Shown one piece after another: positions 1 through 13,715 of a stretch of DNA of 64,000 bases. The position numbers and the translations under genes were made by a program. Under the pieces are notes generated by a model, which ran no database searches, had not been told where the DNA came from, and saw nothing but the letters and a program-made list of their open reading frames with translations. The stretch is from Polyodon spathula. Taxonomy: Eukaryota; Chordata; Actinopteri; Acipenseriformes; Polyodontidae. Within the stretch, counting starts at the first letter, position 1; every line of letters starts with the position of its first letter. The DNA lies in NCBI RefSeq assembly GCF_017654505.1, contig NC_054539.1, forward strand, positions 72,680,913 through 72,744,912, written 5' to 3'.

Positions 1-564
1 GGGTATATATCATATATATATATCTATAAAAAAATTTTTTGTCATGGCATATTTTTTTGTCAAAACAGTACCGTCTCACCTGATACTTTTGCAGGTCTTT
101 TGAAGAAGGGTCTATGTGATTTAAAAGCAGACTCATTTGTTCTATCATGATTAAAACGGCCTGTAATATTTTACTTTTAAAACGTCAAGAATTACAAGTA
201 TAAAGAATCAAATACAGAAAAACTGCACTTTCAATGCAAGTGTTCAATTCAACATCTATAATTTTTTTTTTATTATTAATTCATTTTTGTGTTTATGTTT
301 TTTAAAATACATAATCATTATTTACAAAGTCTTTGTTCATCTCTTTACTTGCTATACTGCTTGCAAATGTTGTGAACTGGAAGGATAGACTTTGTGGTGT
401 GAAAGCTAAGGCGTGTGCATTGGAAGCATGTCTTGATTTGATTCCCAGAAAGGGTTTATATTGTATTGTTTATATTGTAAACTAGTTGATCAAAAAATGT
501 AGTTGATATGAATTTTGATATGACACTTTCATTGAACATAAATAGTTTTGCACACATAACTACC

Positions 565-568
<4 letters not shown>

Positions 569-629
<61 letters not shown>
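569..629. repeat. (AT)n microsatellite
   Basis: About 30 uninterrupted AT units. Confidence 0.95.
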
Positions 630-631
<2 letters not shown>

Positions 632-850
632 GGCAGGATTTGAACCCTAACTAGTCATACTTTCACTCCAACTTATTAACCCTTTCAACAGACTAGGCTA
701 CTATTTACATTTACCCTATCCAAACGGCAATGCATTGCCTCAATATAGGTTGAACAATTTTGTTATTCCCGTAATGTGTGTGTGTTATTATCCATTAAGT
801 GAAAAAAGAAGTGATATCCGAAACAAAAACAGATTGAGGATGAAATGGAA

Positions 851-1163
851 GTTATCAAAAGTGCCCAGCAATTTAAAGTGGAGGTATCAAAAACAACTTG
901 GCTTGTGTTTTTCAGGCACAATAAACGTGGATCTAACTTGCATCAAAAACACAAGCCGAGTCAGTAGAAACAATTGGGGCAACTTTGACCCACACCATCG
1001 GTTTTACATTTGTGCCTATTTGCTTGGTGCTGGCCAAGGTTTCCCTCTGTTGTTTCTTCTAACTTAGCTTGTGTTTTTGATACAAGTTAGAAGAAACAAT
1101 TGGAGCAACCTTGGCTTGTGCTTTTGATATCTCCACTTTAAATAGCTGAGCACGTTTGATAAC
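851..1163. repeat. Foldback (palindromic) element with nested hairpin
   Basis: The left arm at about 851-906 and the right arm at about 1111-1163 are inverted copies: GTTATCAAAAGTGCCCAGCA reappears reversed at the right end with a few changes, followed in both by TTTAAAGTGGAG. Inside lies a second stem in which 1050-1065 and 1084-1099 are perfect 16-base inverted repeats, extendable with mismatches to about 32 bases. A block near 964-985 is also repeated directly at 1092-1113. The structure fits a foldback MITE; the family is not recognised. Confidence 0.75.
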
Positions 1164-4100
1164 TTGCTGTTTTTTTCACATTTTCAATGTGTTTCTGTTT
1201 CAGATATGTATAGATCAATAGGTGTTAAATAATGAAGTGTCCTGAGTTGTTGTCTGCAAAGGGTGGCTGTAGTCATCACAGCCACTATCTCACTCTCCCT
1301 GGGGTCTTTTTAAAATATATGTGGCAAGACAGAATGGTTTATTCTGGTCCCAACACAGAATGACACAAGTGTAAAAGGGCTTGTATAAAATATGAAGTGG
1401 AAAGGAGCATTGGAGTAAATGAGACAAGCTGTCACTCATGTCATTTGAGAAACCCCCGTCTGTGCTTTCATGAGCTTTCTCTAAAATGTGTTGTGATCAA
1501 GTCATTCATCACAGTCGAGAGAGAGGGATAGAGGGGGACAGCTTGTCTTTCACTTCTTTTTTTAACTCTTTATGCACCGATCATCCACACTAAAACCCAA
1601 GCTTTATTCTCTTGGACAGTTGATGCTATCTCTGCTAAAACTAAATAAATGCTTTTCTTCCTATGGGAGCCATATATAGCAGGCTGGTATTCCGCACCAA
1701 ATCTACCTGTGCTGAAGGGATTCCTTTGAATCCTCTCCTGAGTTAATAGTAGGGGATTCACAGGATAGACATTGGCATCTCTGTCCATAAATTCATAATA
1801 ATTGTACTTTTCTATATCTTGTTGTCAGAAGCTTTACTAAAAGTAACACAGGGACCATGATTGATGACTGAAATCATAGGAGGGAAGGTGTGGGGATTCA
1901 GAAAGGCTGTTAGACAACCGAGATGTATGGACAATTAGGCAAAAGAGGCACCAGCAGGCCTATGCTAGGCCTCCTTTGCATTTCAAATGCCATGAAAAGT
2001 CCACATACATGTTGACATTCACTTGATTGATAAGGTGTGTATTTGTGTTCCAAATAGTCATGTCATCCATTACAAGTGTTACTAAGCTTAATTATGTAAA
2101 TACTGAACATGCCAGTCCTCAGGAGAGGCTCCAGTTTAATCACTTAACATTACAGTAATCCCTTGATGGATTGAGTTCATGCTGCTGTCACTGTGAGATG
2201 TGATTGAAAAGCTACTCTTCTGAAAGTTGCTGTTTCCATGTCACTAAGGGTCAAGGACAGTTTTGAAACTAGATTATTATCTTTTTTTTTTTTTTTTTTA
2301 AGTCAGATTTGAAGCTAATTATTCTTATTTTCACCAACATTGTTCTTCTATTAAATTAAATCTATTAATCTAAATTAAAAGACATCCACTGGTCCTGGAA
2401 GGAAGGGCAGGTTATGTAGTAAGTAAGCTATTGATTTTTGTTCAACAGAAGACTGAAGTGCATAGTCCTGGTTATGCAGTCCTCCAGAAGCTTGTATTGG
2501 TAACAAGCCCACACACACACCCCTCCCCCCCTCCAGGAGTGAGAGGGTTAAGTCTCAAGGATAGTCACATATCACTTTCCCAGAAATTCCAGAGAAAATT
2601 TGAGCTTCATGACAAGATATTGTCTGCATTGACACAATGTTCACCTGTCCAATTGCATCATTCCCAACAGACAGTAGCAAGCAATTACAAAAAATGCATC
2701 TGTGCCAAGGTTTAAATACTAAAGAGGCCAAGCTTAAGAGTGTAAGAGATATAGAACCCAGATCGATAGAAATGTCTAGACCTGTTAGCACAAATAAAGA
2801 TGACGAGAGGTCCTTTGTTGTCGAAAAGGAGGAGGCTGATGCAGTGACGCTTCAGGGGACCAGGGTCAACTAGTATGATCATCCATCTTCCGCAATGGCA
2901 GTGTCCTGTCAGGTCTGGGTTCACAATGCTGAGTAGAAGAGGCAGGGCTCCATTGTTAACACCAGCCTATTCTCAGCCAAGTGTAAATGAAGTTAATATT
3001 CACTGACCTTATGCATAGCCAATGAAGGCCCTGGTGTCATCTTGGAAATAATGCTATCTGACACTGAATAGCAAATGCTGCTGGTAGTTTGTGTTTTTTT
3101 GCTGACCATGAAATGGTTGCTAGCTTGAAGCTGTTTTTAAATTCATCTTGGTATTGAATCTGAATGTATTATTCGATCGGTGTTCAATTATATAGAGAGA
3201 TATGAAATCTGAAAAAAGACGCATGTTGGATACTTCTGCAAAAGGTCTTCTACTTTATTTTGAATGCGTGTGTCATATACAACACATATCCATTCAGATA
3301 TACAGACACATTGTACAGGACATATCTTTATACAATGGAAGGAATTATATGTTTTATTTATATTTAGGCCACCAAGTTGTGTGTCCTCACAGCAATAAAG
3401 TGGATTATTCTTCTAATCCAGTGTCTCATATCTCTACAGCAGTCTTACAGGCCGATGAACCTCAAGATGAAGATGAACCTCATGAATAAGGCAGAAGCCA
3501 AAATGTCATCTGGTTGTAGTGGACTTATCTGTTTATCAGATACCAGTATTTCCAGTGCGTATGTTTCCCTAACAGAGATGACTGAGATGCTATGATAGAA
3601 TACAGTGTTTCATTATGATGACTGTTCTGCTCTACACTATCAGAGCAAACAATATGCGTATGAAATGATAGAACAGCTGTGTCCAGACTATTATCCTTGA
3701 GCTACTTGTAAGTGGAACTAAAGTCAATACTGACAGTTTATACAATAGGCATACATATTAAAAGAGGTGTATTGAACAAGTGCAGTACTTCCATAAAAAT
3801 ACTAGTATCTATAGCAGTGGCCAAAACGTAGTTTACAATAGTTCTCTGTAGTATACTGCAGTATTCAGTATAGTAAACTATAGTGTGTTGAATATATATA
3901 TTGAGTATCGAGTAACTTCCACTTTAACGAAAGGATTCAGATCCTTCAGAATGGGATTTGATACATTGATTATATTGCTATTTAACATGTAAGTAAATTA
4001 ACTTTCAGTGTTTTTACAAAAACAGATTGGTTTCTTTTCCACCTCATTGGCCAGGTTGATTTGCACAAATTAAATACATTAATACTTGTTTAGAAAAGGC

Positions 4101-7100
4101 AGCATCTCCAGAGGCATTATGTAGCCTGGTAATGTGGGGTACTTATAATCTCAAAGATCATTAAAGTGTAAAACATTTGTAAGAAAATAGCTAATAGTTT
4201 CAGGTAGAAATTATTTTGAGGATTTTTGTGGCACTAGTAGTGAACAGTTTAACTTAACATGAAAAAGTTTGTGGGTGTGTTTACACAAGTAATCCATTAC
4301 ATTCAATGTTAAATAGTGCATTGTTATAGGAGACTTTTTATGAGAACCCTGTCATTTATTGAAGTGATTGTAGTTTTTTTGTTTCCAGTACTGATAGCAG
4401 TTTGTATATCTCTTGTAACTTTTTATTTTGTTTTCTGTTGTCGCCACCACTTAAGGCAGTGTAAGATGCATTGGGCACACAGTGACACCTCTTGCTGTGA
4501 GCTGTGGGTGACTGAGGGGATGCTGTTCTCCTTGTGTTGCTCTCTGAGGGCAGAGGCAGCAGAAGCAGTGCCAGCAGCTGGTTTGACATTGTCGTCCTGC
4601 CCAGCTGTTCCTGTCATGGTGGCGGAATCGGAGGAGCATGCAGGGAATTGGGAGATGACATTCTCTCGGGGAGCCAGGGCGTTTTTACTGCTGATTAGTC
4701 TCAGTGGTAGGGCTTCTGCAGACCCTAAAGCTTTCCACCATTATCCTTGAAATAATAGATTGTTTTTAACCTTTTTCTCAACGTAAGCCTTTACAGAAAA
4801 AGTCTTGGGTTGAACATGCCACATCCCCCAGTGACATTGTCAGCAGTGATGCAGTGTGATTTCTTTTACCCGGTCAAATGAACTAAATGAAAAGAAATTA
4901 GGCATTACAATTTTCAATGTTCATTCATTATGAAAGCTTCAGTGTTCAGCTTGTGAAGAACAGAAAGCTTTTTTGCTTCACATATTCATAGTGTAAGCTT
5001 TCCTCCTTAATCCCCATCAGTCGCAAGGTATAACATGAATAAAATTCATTATAGGAAATAATTTTCTTATGATGAAATCTGGTTTCCTTTTCAATATCTA
5101 GATCAGTTACTAAAAGGTTATGTGATAGTTTCAGGAATTAATGTTCACTATGGTTTATATCTTCCAAAATAAACAACATACCAAATTAATTCTGCACTAT
5201 TGTAGCTGCCTCTAACTGCAGCTGGCTTGTTTTACTGCAGTATGGTTCCAGTTGCTGTACAGCTTGGGGGTTAATCATCAATGCAGCTAAAACAAGCTCT
5301 AGTAAATCTTAGCTGTAGTGATTTGACATTACCAGGTACATCTGTAAACTGCAAACAATAATGACTGTAGATAGAAGCATTCTATGTCTTGAAAATGTAT
5401 AAGGAGATTACAGCAGTCCAGCAACAGCCATATTGTTAAAATGGGGTTGAAACTGGTGACACAGAAATTTCGCTGCCAGTTAAACCCTCCCAGGAAAGTG
5501 TCAGATAATGCTAAGCTTTTCAATGTTCCTACAGGAAAACTACTTATCTTTTCCTAAGCACAGATACGATAGATTAATAAAACGGTTGTTTGTATGTTCT
5601 AAACCCCAGCAAGTCAGCCAGCTCAATTGAAGTAATGTGTGGGCTCTAGACGAATAAAGGAAAATATGATCCTTGTTACCTTTTGAATCTGGTGTTTCTG
5701 AGACTTTTAATCTCCCTCTCTACATTTTGGTGGCTGATACTTTGTCATGACTCTCTTTATACCCAGGTGAAGGTGTAAGAGTCTGAAAGCACCTTGTTTG
5801 AAAGTCCCAGGCACAATCCCACCCAGAACAGAGGTTGTCAGCAGGATCTTTTTCTTTTCGTCTGTATAGGCGCCTTCCTTTTAAAAGGTGGAAGATTAAA
5901 ATGTCTGGGGATAAATTACAGATGCTCACTGTAAAGGAGGCTTTTGTACATTTTTTTTAATGTTCTGGATATCTTGTAGTGCAGTAGTAATAGAAGAAAA
6001 TGCTCAAAGGAAAAACCAGCTATACCTGCTGCTTACATTGTTTTATTAAGAGTCAAGGGAATCTTGTTGCTTATGAAAAGTAGAGTAATGTCAGTGCCTC
6101 TTTCTATTATTTTTTTTTTATCTATGTGCTGAACCCAGAGCTCCTGTATCAAAATGCATTAGCAACACCATGGTTGGCAAAAACGGGTCATGGTGCTCTG
6201 CTTCTGTGCAATGTGTCGTTCAATTGCTGCTCCAGCAGAGCACTAGCACAGATCTGAGCAGTTTGCAGAGAATGTGAACATAATGCCTGCGTGCAATAGC
6301 AACTCTGTGGAGCCACAGACAAATGTAAACCTGCATAGACCCTTAGTGCTCATTGAACCAAACAGGTTTGAGAAAAAACATTGATCATTAACTTGATTGA
6401 AATATGTAAACAAAGAACATTTTAAACAACCCTGACTTTTTAGCAAAATACATTTAGTTGGGTCCTGACCTGGGAAAAAAAAAAGAAAAAAAAAAACAAA
6501 TTGAATTGAGGAATACATTTTTTTGTTTGTTTCTGCTTTAAAAAAAAAAAAACTCTTTTAAATCTCCTAGGGGAATGACATATTGATCAAGAAGGGCAAA
6601 GTGCCAAGCCGTGGTAGTCATGTTTAAAGTTAGCATTTACAAACCCATCTCGCTATCAGTTGTCTGGTAAACATTTAGATAAGAAGGAAGTCTTTTATCA
6701 AGTTTCTTTTATCATATTTGACCCAAGCCTCCTCATCCTGTCGTCTACTCTTTTCTTATACCTCCTTTATCATTCTAATGGGGTGCTATCTCTAAGTTAC
6801 TTTGTATTTTCTCTCTGCTGCTTACACTGGTGCATTTTTTTCCATATCCACAGTGACAGCAAGGAGGATTTAACACATAATCAGCCAGTGGGGTGAACCT
6901 GGCTGGAGCAGTGCACAGTCAGAGGAGACAGACTCTTATGTTAGCTGCAGTTTCAGTACCTCTTTATTCCTGAAGCATTCCACAAGAGTTCCAGCATTTA
7001 TTATGTAATACTACGAGATTAGCCATTGTCCCTATTGGCTTCAGACAGTCTGCCCTTGATGGTCTAGAGAGATATCTGGCAGTGTAATTTAAAGGTTAAT

Positions 7101-8715
7101 AAGTGGGTACCTTTTTTAAAAGGTTGTAGACTCAAAAGACTATTCCACAGCAATGGTAACACTAGCTTCAAGGCTTCCAATTAAAAATGATCCTTCCATC
7201 AAGGTATGTTAACCGAAAGAAAACAGTTTTTGTGCTGCAGAGTCGCACAGGGCCATGAGTAATAATTATCATCTCGGCCATGACCAAAGGAAACGGTATG
7301 TCAGACTGTCAGAGAATGTCAGCTTAGGGTCACAATTTCATCCATCTCTCTGTTTTTTTGGCCTTTCTTCAAATTGTTATTTAATCACCAAACATTTTAA
7401 AAGCTTGGACACAGTTCAAGAATGTTAATTAGTCCAGCAGTAAACTAGTGTCTAAACCCACTTTTTTTCTAAGTGAGATAGTATTTCTTTGTTTTACCTG
7501 TAGCTCCACAATGAGAATTGTGATTTAGATATTTTCAGGAACACAAGCCTGAGGTCATTCTATATTCCGTTCATTAGGCCTTTACTGAGGGGTTCCTGTT
7601 ATTTTACTGCTGAGTGCAGACTATTGTTTTACCTTTTCCGGCAATATAATCTCTCCTGCAGCAAATTATAGAATCAGGCTTACTTCAAACTTTACTCAGG
7701 AGCTAGTAGAATTTCCAGCTCTGGTTTGAACTTCTACAGTATGTTATGTCTCAAAGGATTTCACTTCAGGTGGAACCAAGCTTATTTCTAAAGCAGAGTA
7801 GACAAAGCTTTTATGTAAATTGATGTTACTTATAACAAATACAGAATTCAAAGTGATACTTTTAATTGAATTTCTTGAAAGGCCTCAGTAATCTAATTCA
7901 TTTTTTATTTTGAACCCCCAAAAAAAAAAAAAAAACAAACAAAACAAAAAAAAAAAAACAGACGGTCTGTTTTAACAGCACGAGGCTTGTTAGCAGTACT
8001 GTAATACTCAACAAGACATGTTGCTTGAGTTTAATTGGTTGATATTTTTTCAACGCATTGATGTGTGAAGTGACATTGAAAAGACCCCATTACACATATA
8101 ATGTGCTGTATAAGTGAAAGTGTGTTAGGGTAATGAAGCCAAGGGAAAGATTATTGTGCCATTCACACAAGTGCAGGAGCTGCAGTGAAAGGTTGAGGCC
8201 TACAATGGGCAAACCAAAACTGTTTGATTGAGCCCTGTTAGCTCCATGTCAGTAGAGGCTTCTTAGAGGAGGCAAGAGAAGCAGTGCCACCCCAAAAATA
8301 TCATAATCTTCATCATCATCATCATTATACTTTTATAATAATACTATAGTAGTAGGATGGTGATGATCATACCAACACACCATTCACACTATGCAGTTAG
8401 GCGGAGACACGGCTCTGTTGGTTTTCCCTATCTCCAGTATACGCTAATGCAAGTGGCCAACAGTCACTTGACCCTAGAAAACAGTTTTTTATTGGATGAA
8501 TCACTTTTTTTTTTCACAGAGGAGGCCGGCCTCCCCTGTGTATCTGGTGTACTGTCATGCAATGATGCTTATGCTGAGCATGTGCGAAAGTCATGGGATA
8601 GCTAGTGCCTCAAACAACATCCTGTCCAACTGCAGATATTTTGTATGAAGTCAATAGTGAAATACAGTATTTAGATACCAGACAATGTTATTGAAAACTG
8701 TTATTTAATGCGAAA

Positions 8716-9613
8716 TGGAGAACGTGGTAGATCGACTCTTAGAGAATCGTTTTAGAACACGGAGAAGGTAGGCTGAACTAAACGCAGTACAGGAAGATCC
8801 TGGAATAAGTAGGTTACTTCAGTGTAATTGCTATGACAGAGTAGATTGGCTTACTGGCAGTGCTGTTTCAAACCGCCTGTATTGTTGGCTGTGTTTACTT
8901 TTTAATATCTACGTATACATGGATAAAATACGATTTAAAACAATTTGGACCGTGTAGTGAAACGGCATGCCAAATCAAAGGAGTACATCAATTTTGAGGT
9001 GAAACTGAAGCTATTGGGCCAAACTCGAACTGAACATGTTCTAGATGAAAGCACTTGAATTCAAGTTGCAAAACACAATGAAACTGTAAGAAAAAAACAT
9101 TCTTGCTCTGTATTTTTTCATTTTGGATAATGTAAAACTTCAGATTCCCAATTGGTTTTGCATGCATGGAGGAAACGCAATTCCTTGTCCTACTAATTTC
9201 TGACAATTTTGCTATGAAGAATAAGGAATTTTCAGATTAATCATTTGATTCCCCGTACAGAATATATGGATCGCTTATAGGCAGAGCTGCAAGTCTTTTA
9301 CTCAGACAGGGAGCTGCAAGGCGAGAGTGGCAAAGTAGCAGATTTGCTGCGGTACCACAAAGATCATGGTCTTGACAAAGTAATGACAAGAGGTGCAACT
9401 TCAGCGGGTGTGGAGAGGAGTTTCTCGTGTCTCAAGAGACACAAAATTTATACAAGAAAAACAATGGGACAAGATCGATTAAAGAACTTGGTGATTCTGT
9501 GTATTGGGAAGGGAATTATGAAGGCACTGGAGAACAGTCCCTGCTGGCATGAACGTGTGATTGACCATTTCATATCTCAGAAGGAGAGAAGGGCAGACTT
9601 TATTTACAAGTAA
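8716..9613 (+). pseudogene. hAT transposase pseudogene (TTF-type zinc finger + dimerisation domain)
   Basis: From the ATG at 8716 a broken frame reads MENVVDRLLENRF, then WLTGSAVSNRLYCWLCLLF, which resembles the TTF-type zinc finger of hAT transposases; several stops and shifts follow. From about 9262 the frame reads RTEYMDRL, then ELQVFYSDRELQ. It then enters an intact 90-codon piece (9344-9613) with HGLDKVM, ATSAGVERSFSCLKRHK and YTRKTMGQDRLKNL, the C-terminal dimerisation domain. The whole catalytic middle of the protein is missing, and so is a short stretch between HGLDKVM and the SAGVERSF block. It is not a functional gene. Confidence 0.8.
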
Positions 9614-10119
9614 AGGTAAGAGCTGTTGAACTGACAGCTTTAATCCTTTTTGCTGTAAAATAGTAATTTTACTGTCAAAGTCCATAGTAAGTGTAATATA
9701 TTGGGAATTAAATTATCACTGCACTAAACTTGCTATCTTTGCAAGATTGTATGTGGATTATGACTTTGCTATTTGTGCTGTCTTTCTATGAACTATTTTG
9801 ATACCACAACTGTGTTTACAAATATGGAAGCCCATTTCCACCAGTATATTAATTACACTGTGTTTGTGTGTTCAGTTTATGGTACTTTGTTTATGGTTTT
9901 ATGTAGTTTTTGTGACTTATGTTTGGGCATTGCTGTCATGGTCTACCACCAGATGTCATATCTTTATATAAAAATGTTTCTGATGTTTTGTATCGCTATT
10001 TTTTCACTGCTTTGACTATTTTCATTACATTTTTAATTAAAAAAAGAAATGTGTAAAAAAATAAAATCCTAGGAAAATTAGTTTATTAACTGTTCAACCT
10101 TCATAATTAGAAGGATACA

Positions 10120-10122
<3 letters not shown>

Positions 10123-10198
<76 letters not shown>
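10123..10198. repeat. (CA)n microsatellite
   Basis: About 38 uninterrupted AC units inside the 3' end of the hAT relic. Confidence 0.95.
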
Positions 10199-10200
<2 letters not shown>

Positions 10201-12902
10201 TCTATATATAAAAACCGAACTCCCTTACAATGTGCCTCCTCTGTGTGTCAAGTGACCAGCTTTCACTGCTCCATATCATTACATAAACACCCCCCCCAAA
10301 AAAAACACTTCAGTTTTAGACACAGTGATAAACAAGCTTTGATCACAAAACACACAAAAAACAAAAAAACAAAAAAAATAACACATACTCATTAACACAT
10401 TGTGAAAATTAGGCAGTAATGTTTAGTGTCGCGTCAGCATGGAATCTGTATTTACTTCCTACGTGTGATCTTGGATTACCTAATGTTACCTTAGGTAATG
10501 ATATCTAACATTATTGCCAAATAGGGACTGTGAACCCAGACATGTGTATCAGTAAGTGTGTGGACCAGTTATGTATCTATGTATCTAATGTATCTATCTG
10601 CAGTATGTACATATGATTATATTACACTACTATCACACTAAGTCCCAGTTACATACTGTATCCCAATGGAAGAGCATGCTCTTGCGTTGTAAACATTAAT
10701 GTTCAGAGCAGTGGAAACAAATATAATTTAAACCAGGGGCTAAGATATGCACTGGCATTTTCTATAAAATTTTCTATCGAAGTATCAGTGCGGTAAGTAA
10801 TTATTTGGGTGTGGGCACAAATATATTAGGAACTCAGTCAGTCAGTCAGGCTCTGATAGTCAACTGAGTATTAGAGCCCAAGCGTATGGCTTAGTGTTGT
10901 TAACTTAGACCAGCTAGCCCTTGGCAATTGAGTAAAACACATTGTAGTGCTGATTAAATGTAATATGACATTATATACAGTAAAGTGTAAAACATTTGTA
11001 ACCAAGATATGCTTGTTTTATGAAAAAGAATGATTAGGCTCCTTAGCGGTAAAGTCTGTAAAAATACACTGTTCTGAAAATGTATTACTACTGTTGCTGG
11101 AAAATATTTATTACATATTGGATGAATCTGGTGATTTGACCTATTCACAGAAAAGATAAGTTGACTGTATCATCTTTCTCTGTTTAAATAATTTTGTCCA
11201 CTATTTCTCTGATTGGTTCTTGGTATGGAAATGTTAAACTGCTGGATAAATCAATCAGCAATTGGCATTAAACAGCTGTTATATTGCAATGTTGTCAGCA
11301 CATTTGACCTTAGATCTTTTTATGATTATAATCTGCTTAACTTTGTTGGCGTTCTGCAGAGTTTAACAGACAAAGAATTTTTAGAAGTTTTTGTTTTTTA
11401 TGACTATTTTCTGACTCAGCACAAGATTGAGAAGCTGAGGAGAAAACATGAACTGGTGCCAGTGATACCAGCAGATTATACCAGACATGTCTAGTCATCA
11501 TTTATTGGTTTGTCTGAATGCCTATCTTATCATTCTTCTTTCACATCTTATTCAGCACTGTATGACGCAGAACATTTAGATAGTTATGCAAATGCAGAGC
11601 AGTAACGGTAAATTGAAACGACAGGCAGATGAATGCAATAATGACTAGCTAAAAGTTGAAAGAGATATTGATTAAAGCCTTCAATTAAGACATTTTGTGG
11701 CTGTACTGAAAATGGAAGTATTGCATTCCAGTGTAAGTAGAAGAAGCTGCACAGTGCCTCATTATTCCCACTAAGACCCAGTCCAGGAGTAGAGATATCA
11801 CAAGAGTACATTTAGGTTGTTACATTTTTGTGTACTGTCTCCCTTTACCACTGAAACAAGGCAGTTTGAGCCTTAAAAGTTAATAACAGCAAATCATTAA
11901 GGATGTCTTAATGTACTGTCTTGAGTTCCCAGTTATGGGTTGCCAAGTATTAATTAGAATAGAATTAATTGTTGACAAAGAGAAAAAGATTCAATTATAT
12001 ATTTTATAGTTGGACCAATTTGTATCTAGTTAGGTCCTTAGCTTTATTGCAATAAGTTAGTGATCTTTGATTATTCATAATGCAAACCAGTTTAATGCTA
12101 GCAGACGTTTGCAATAAACTGTGTTTAATAGTATGCGGTTACAAGGTCCACTGCTGTGTTTCTTTATTCCCCTGTTGCCATTTGGACAAGAAGATTTCTC
12201 TGACATCGTGCTCAGGGAAAGCATAATCCCTTTAGGTCTTGTGGCATCTCACTTTGTGCAGCCTGATACCACATTTCTCTAGGCAAAAATCCATCAGTGC
12301 TGACAGGGAGCAAGATTGCGTGATTAGGGGGTAGATGATATAATAACTAGCTTGCTTCAGCAGCTTTGCAAAATCAACTACTTAGCAAACAGCAAGATTA
12401 GAAGCAATGTAAGCATAAGGTGAACAGTACCATCTGAGGAGTATTTTAAAGAGACAATGCATACTGAAATAGAAAAAGTTAAGCCAGTTGTGTTTAAAAT
12501 GTAGCGAAAGTGTCTCTAAATCTCCAAAGCTACCTGCCTAAAGATAATTATCAAAATTTGAACTGTCCTGTCCCCATTTCTTGTAGGTCCACTATAAAAT
12601 GTTCTACCAGGTAAACTGAACAACCTATTTCTCTATTGTTGGAAGGATTAGCAGAACAGATTTCCCTAATCAGATAATTTGGTCTGTGATAAATAAAATA
12701 AAATAAAATAATAATAATAATAATAAAATAAATAAATAAATAAACTTTAAAAAAAGAAATAGAATTGCAGTTTTGGAACTGGCCTAATCAGAGCAGCAGC
12801 TGTCCTGGGTGTACTGGAACTTGCACTCATTTTCTTTTTTGATCCTGCACAGCCAGGGTTCTGCTGTTCATTCAAGGGTAAATGTGTTTCTTTCTGTTCC
12901 AG

Positions 12903-13058
12903 CCTGTGGCCGTGGATTCTATAAATCATCCTCCCAAGACCTGCAGTGCTCCCGCTGCCCTGCTCACAGCTTCACCAACAGAGAAGGCTCTTCCCAATGT
13001 GACTGCAACGATGGCTATTACAGAGCAGCCTCAGACCCACCATCTGCGGCATGCACAA
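12903..13058 (+). CDS. epha7: epha7 exon 4: EGF-like/cysteine-rich segment
   Basis: 156 bases, the standard length of this Eph exon, entered in phase 1 (G|CC = Ala) after ttctgttccAG and leaving in phase 1 before GTGAG. It encodes the last extracellular cysteine-rich module, starting [11 protein letters not shown] and ending DPPSAACT. The cysteines sit at the positions normal for the family (CGRG, QCSRC, CDCNDG, ACT). This rigid module links the ephrin-binding head to the FN3 stalk. Confidence 0.96.
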
Positions 13059-13683
13059 GTGAGATTAGCAGAATGGGTTATGTTCACCAGCTAAGGTTAT
13101 GTTCACCAGCTCGTAGAAGCTACATACTGTACAACTAATGTTTTGGCTGAGTGGGCTTAAGCACGCTTACATTCTAAGTCAGGTTATGGATCTTGATCGT
13201 GATAGTTAGGGTGTTGCTTATGATTCTGATTAGCAGGGGCTGACGGGCTGGGACTATAGTGGGAGATCGCACAGTTGCTCCTTTCTAATCTCTCCTGGTG
13301 GTTGTTGCAATTAGATAGCAGTGTTTACAAACTTCTTTAATGGGGTTTCAGATTTAACATGAGGGGCCTGCAAGTACTTAAAAAAGGTCCATTCGTTGCA
13401 AGGCTGATTTTTAAAATTTGTTTACTAAGAGTTTGGGAGAGGCCACACTAAGAGCCTGAATGAAGGTAAAGATTGTATAGGTGGAGCATGACCTACCTGC
13501 TGTGAATACAACCTGCCACTTAAATGGGACCCTTTGCTTTGTAATATCTGCCCATAGGTATTTTTAGTGTTGGTGAACTGTCTGGCATTGTGCCATAAAC
13601 TATATATTTTCTCTTAGTAGGCTGAATTTACAAACATTGTTATTTTACTCAAGACTAATTTTAAGGTCAGGAAAATTTCTGAG

Positions 13684-13715
<32 letters not shown>

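Larger units (their letters stand above)
8515..10245 (+). mobile_element. Decayed hAT DNA transposon, internally deleted
   Basis: CACAGAGGAGGC at 8515-8526 and GCCTCCTCTGTG at 10234-10245 form a 12-base perfect inverted repeat around a transposase relic. I could not see a clean 8-base target duplication. The right end also contains a (CA)n expansion (10123-10198) that probably grew after insertion. The encoded relic is the TTF-type zinc-finger/hAT family related to ZMYM1-like host genes. Confidence 0.7.
1..12902 (+). other. epha7: 3' part of epha7 intron 3
   Basis: No Eph exon is visible here. In particular there is no trace of the roughly 660-base exon 3 that encodes the ephrin-binding domain, so the intron extends beyond the window edge. 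Contents: a (TA)n tract at 569-629, a foldback repeat at 851-1163, a hAT relic at 8515-10245, a (CA)n tract at 10123-10198 and an AAATA/AAT-rich simple repeat at 12689-12743. The rest is unique-looking AT-rich DNA. Confidence 0.75.

Noticed and set aside
4316..4750. 144-codon + strand open frame in intron 3, in a locally GC-richer patch
   Set aside because: The hydrophobic start has no fitting family and the rest is low-information. No splice signals tie it to epha7, and overlapping open frames on the other strand show that this is a low-stop patch, not a gene.
1..12902. Possible epha7 exon 3 (ephrin-binding domain) in the upstream region
   Set aside because: No stretch translates to the expected domain, which would give an open frame of more than 200 codons. 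The exon must lie outside the window.
12809..13138. ATG-initiated start of a short protein at exon 4
   Set aside because: The upstream codons lie in intron 3. The true reading enters at 12903 in phase 1 through a good acceptor.
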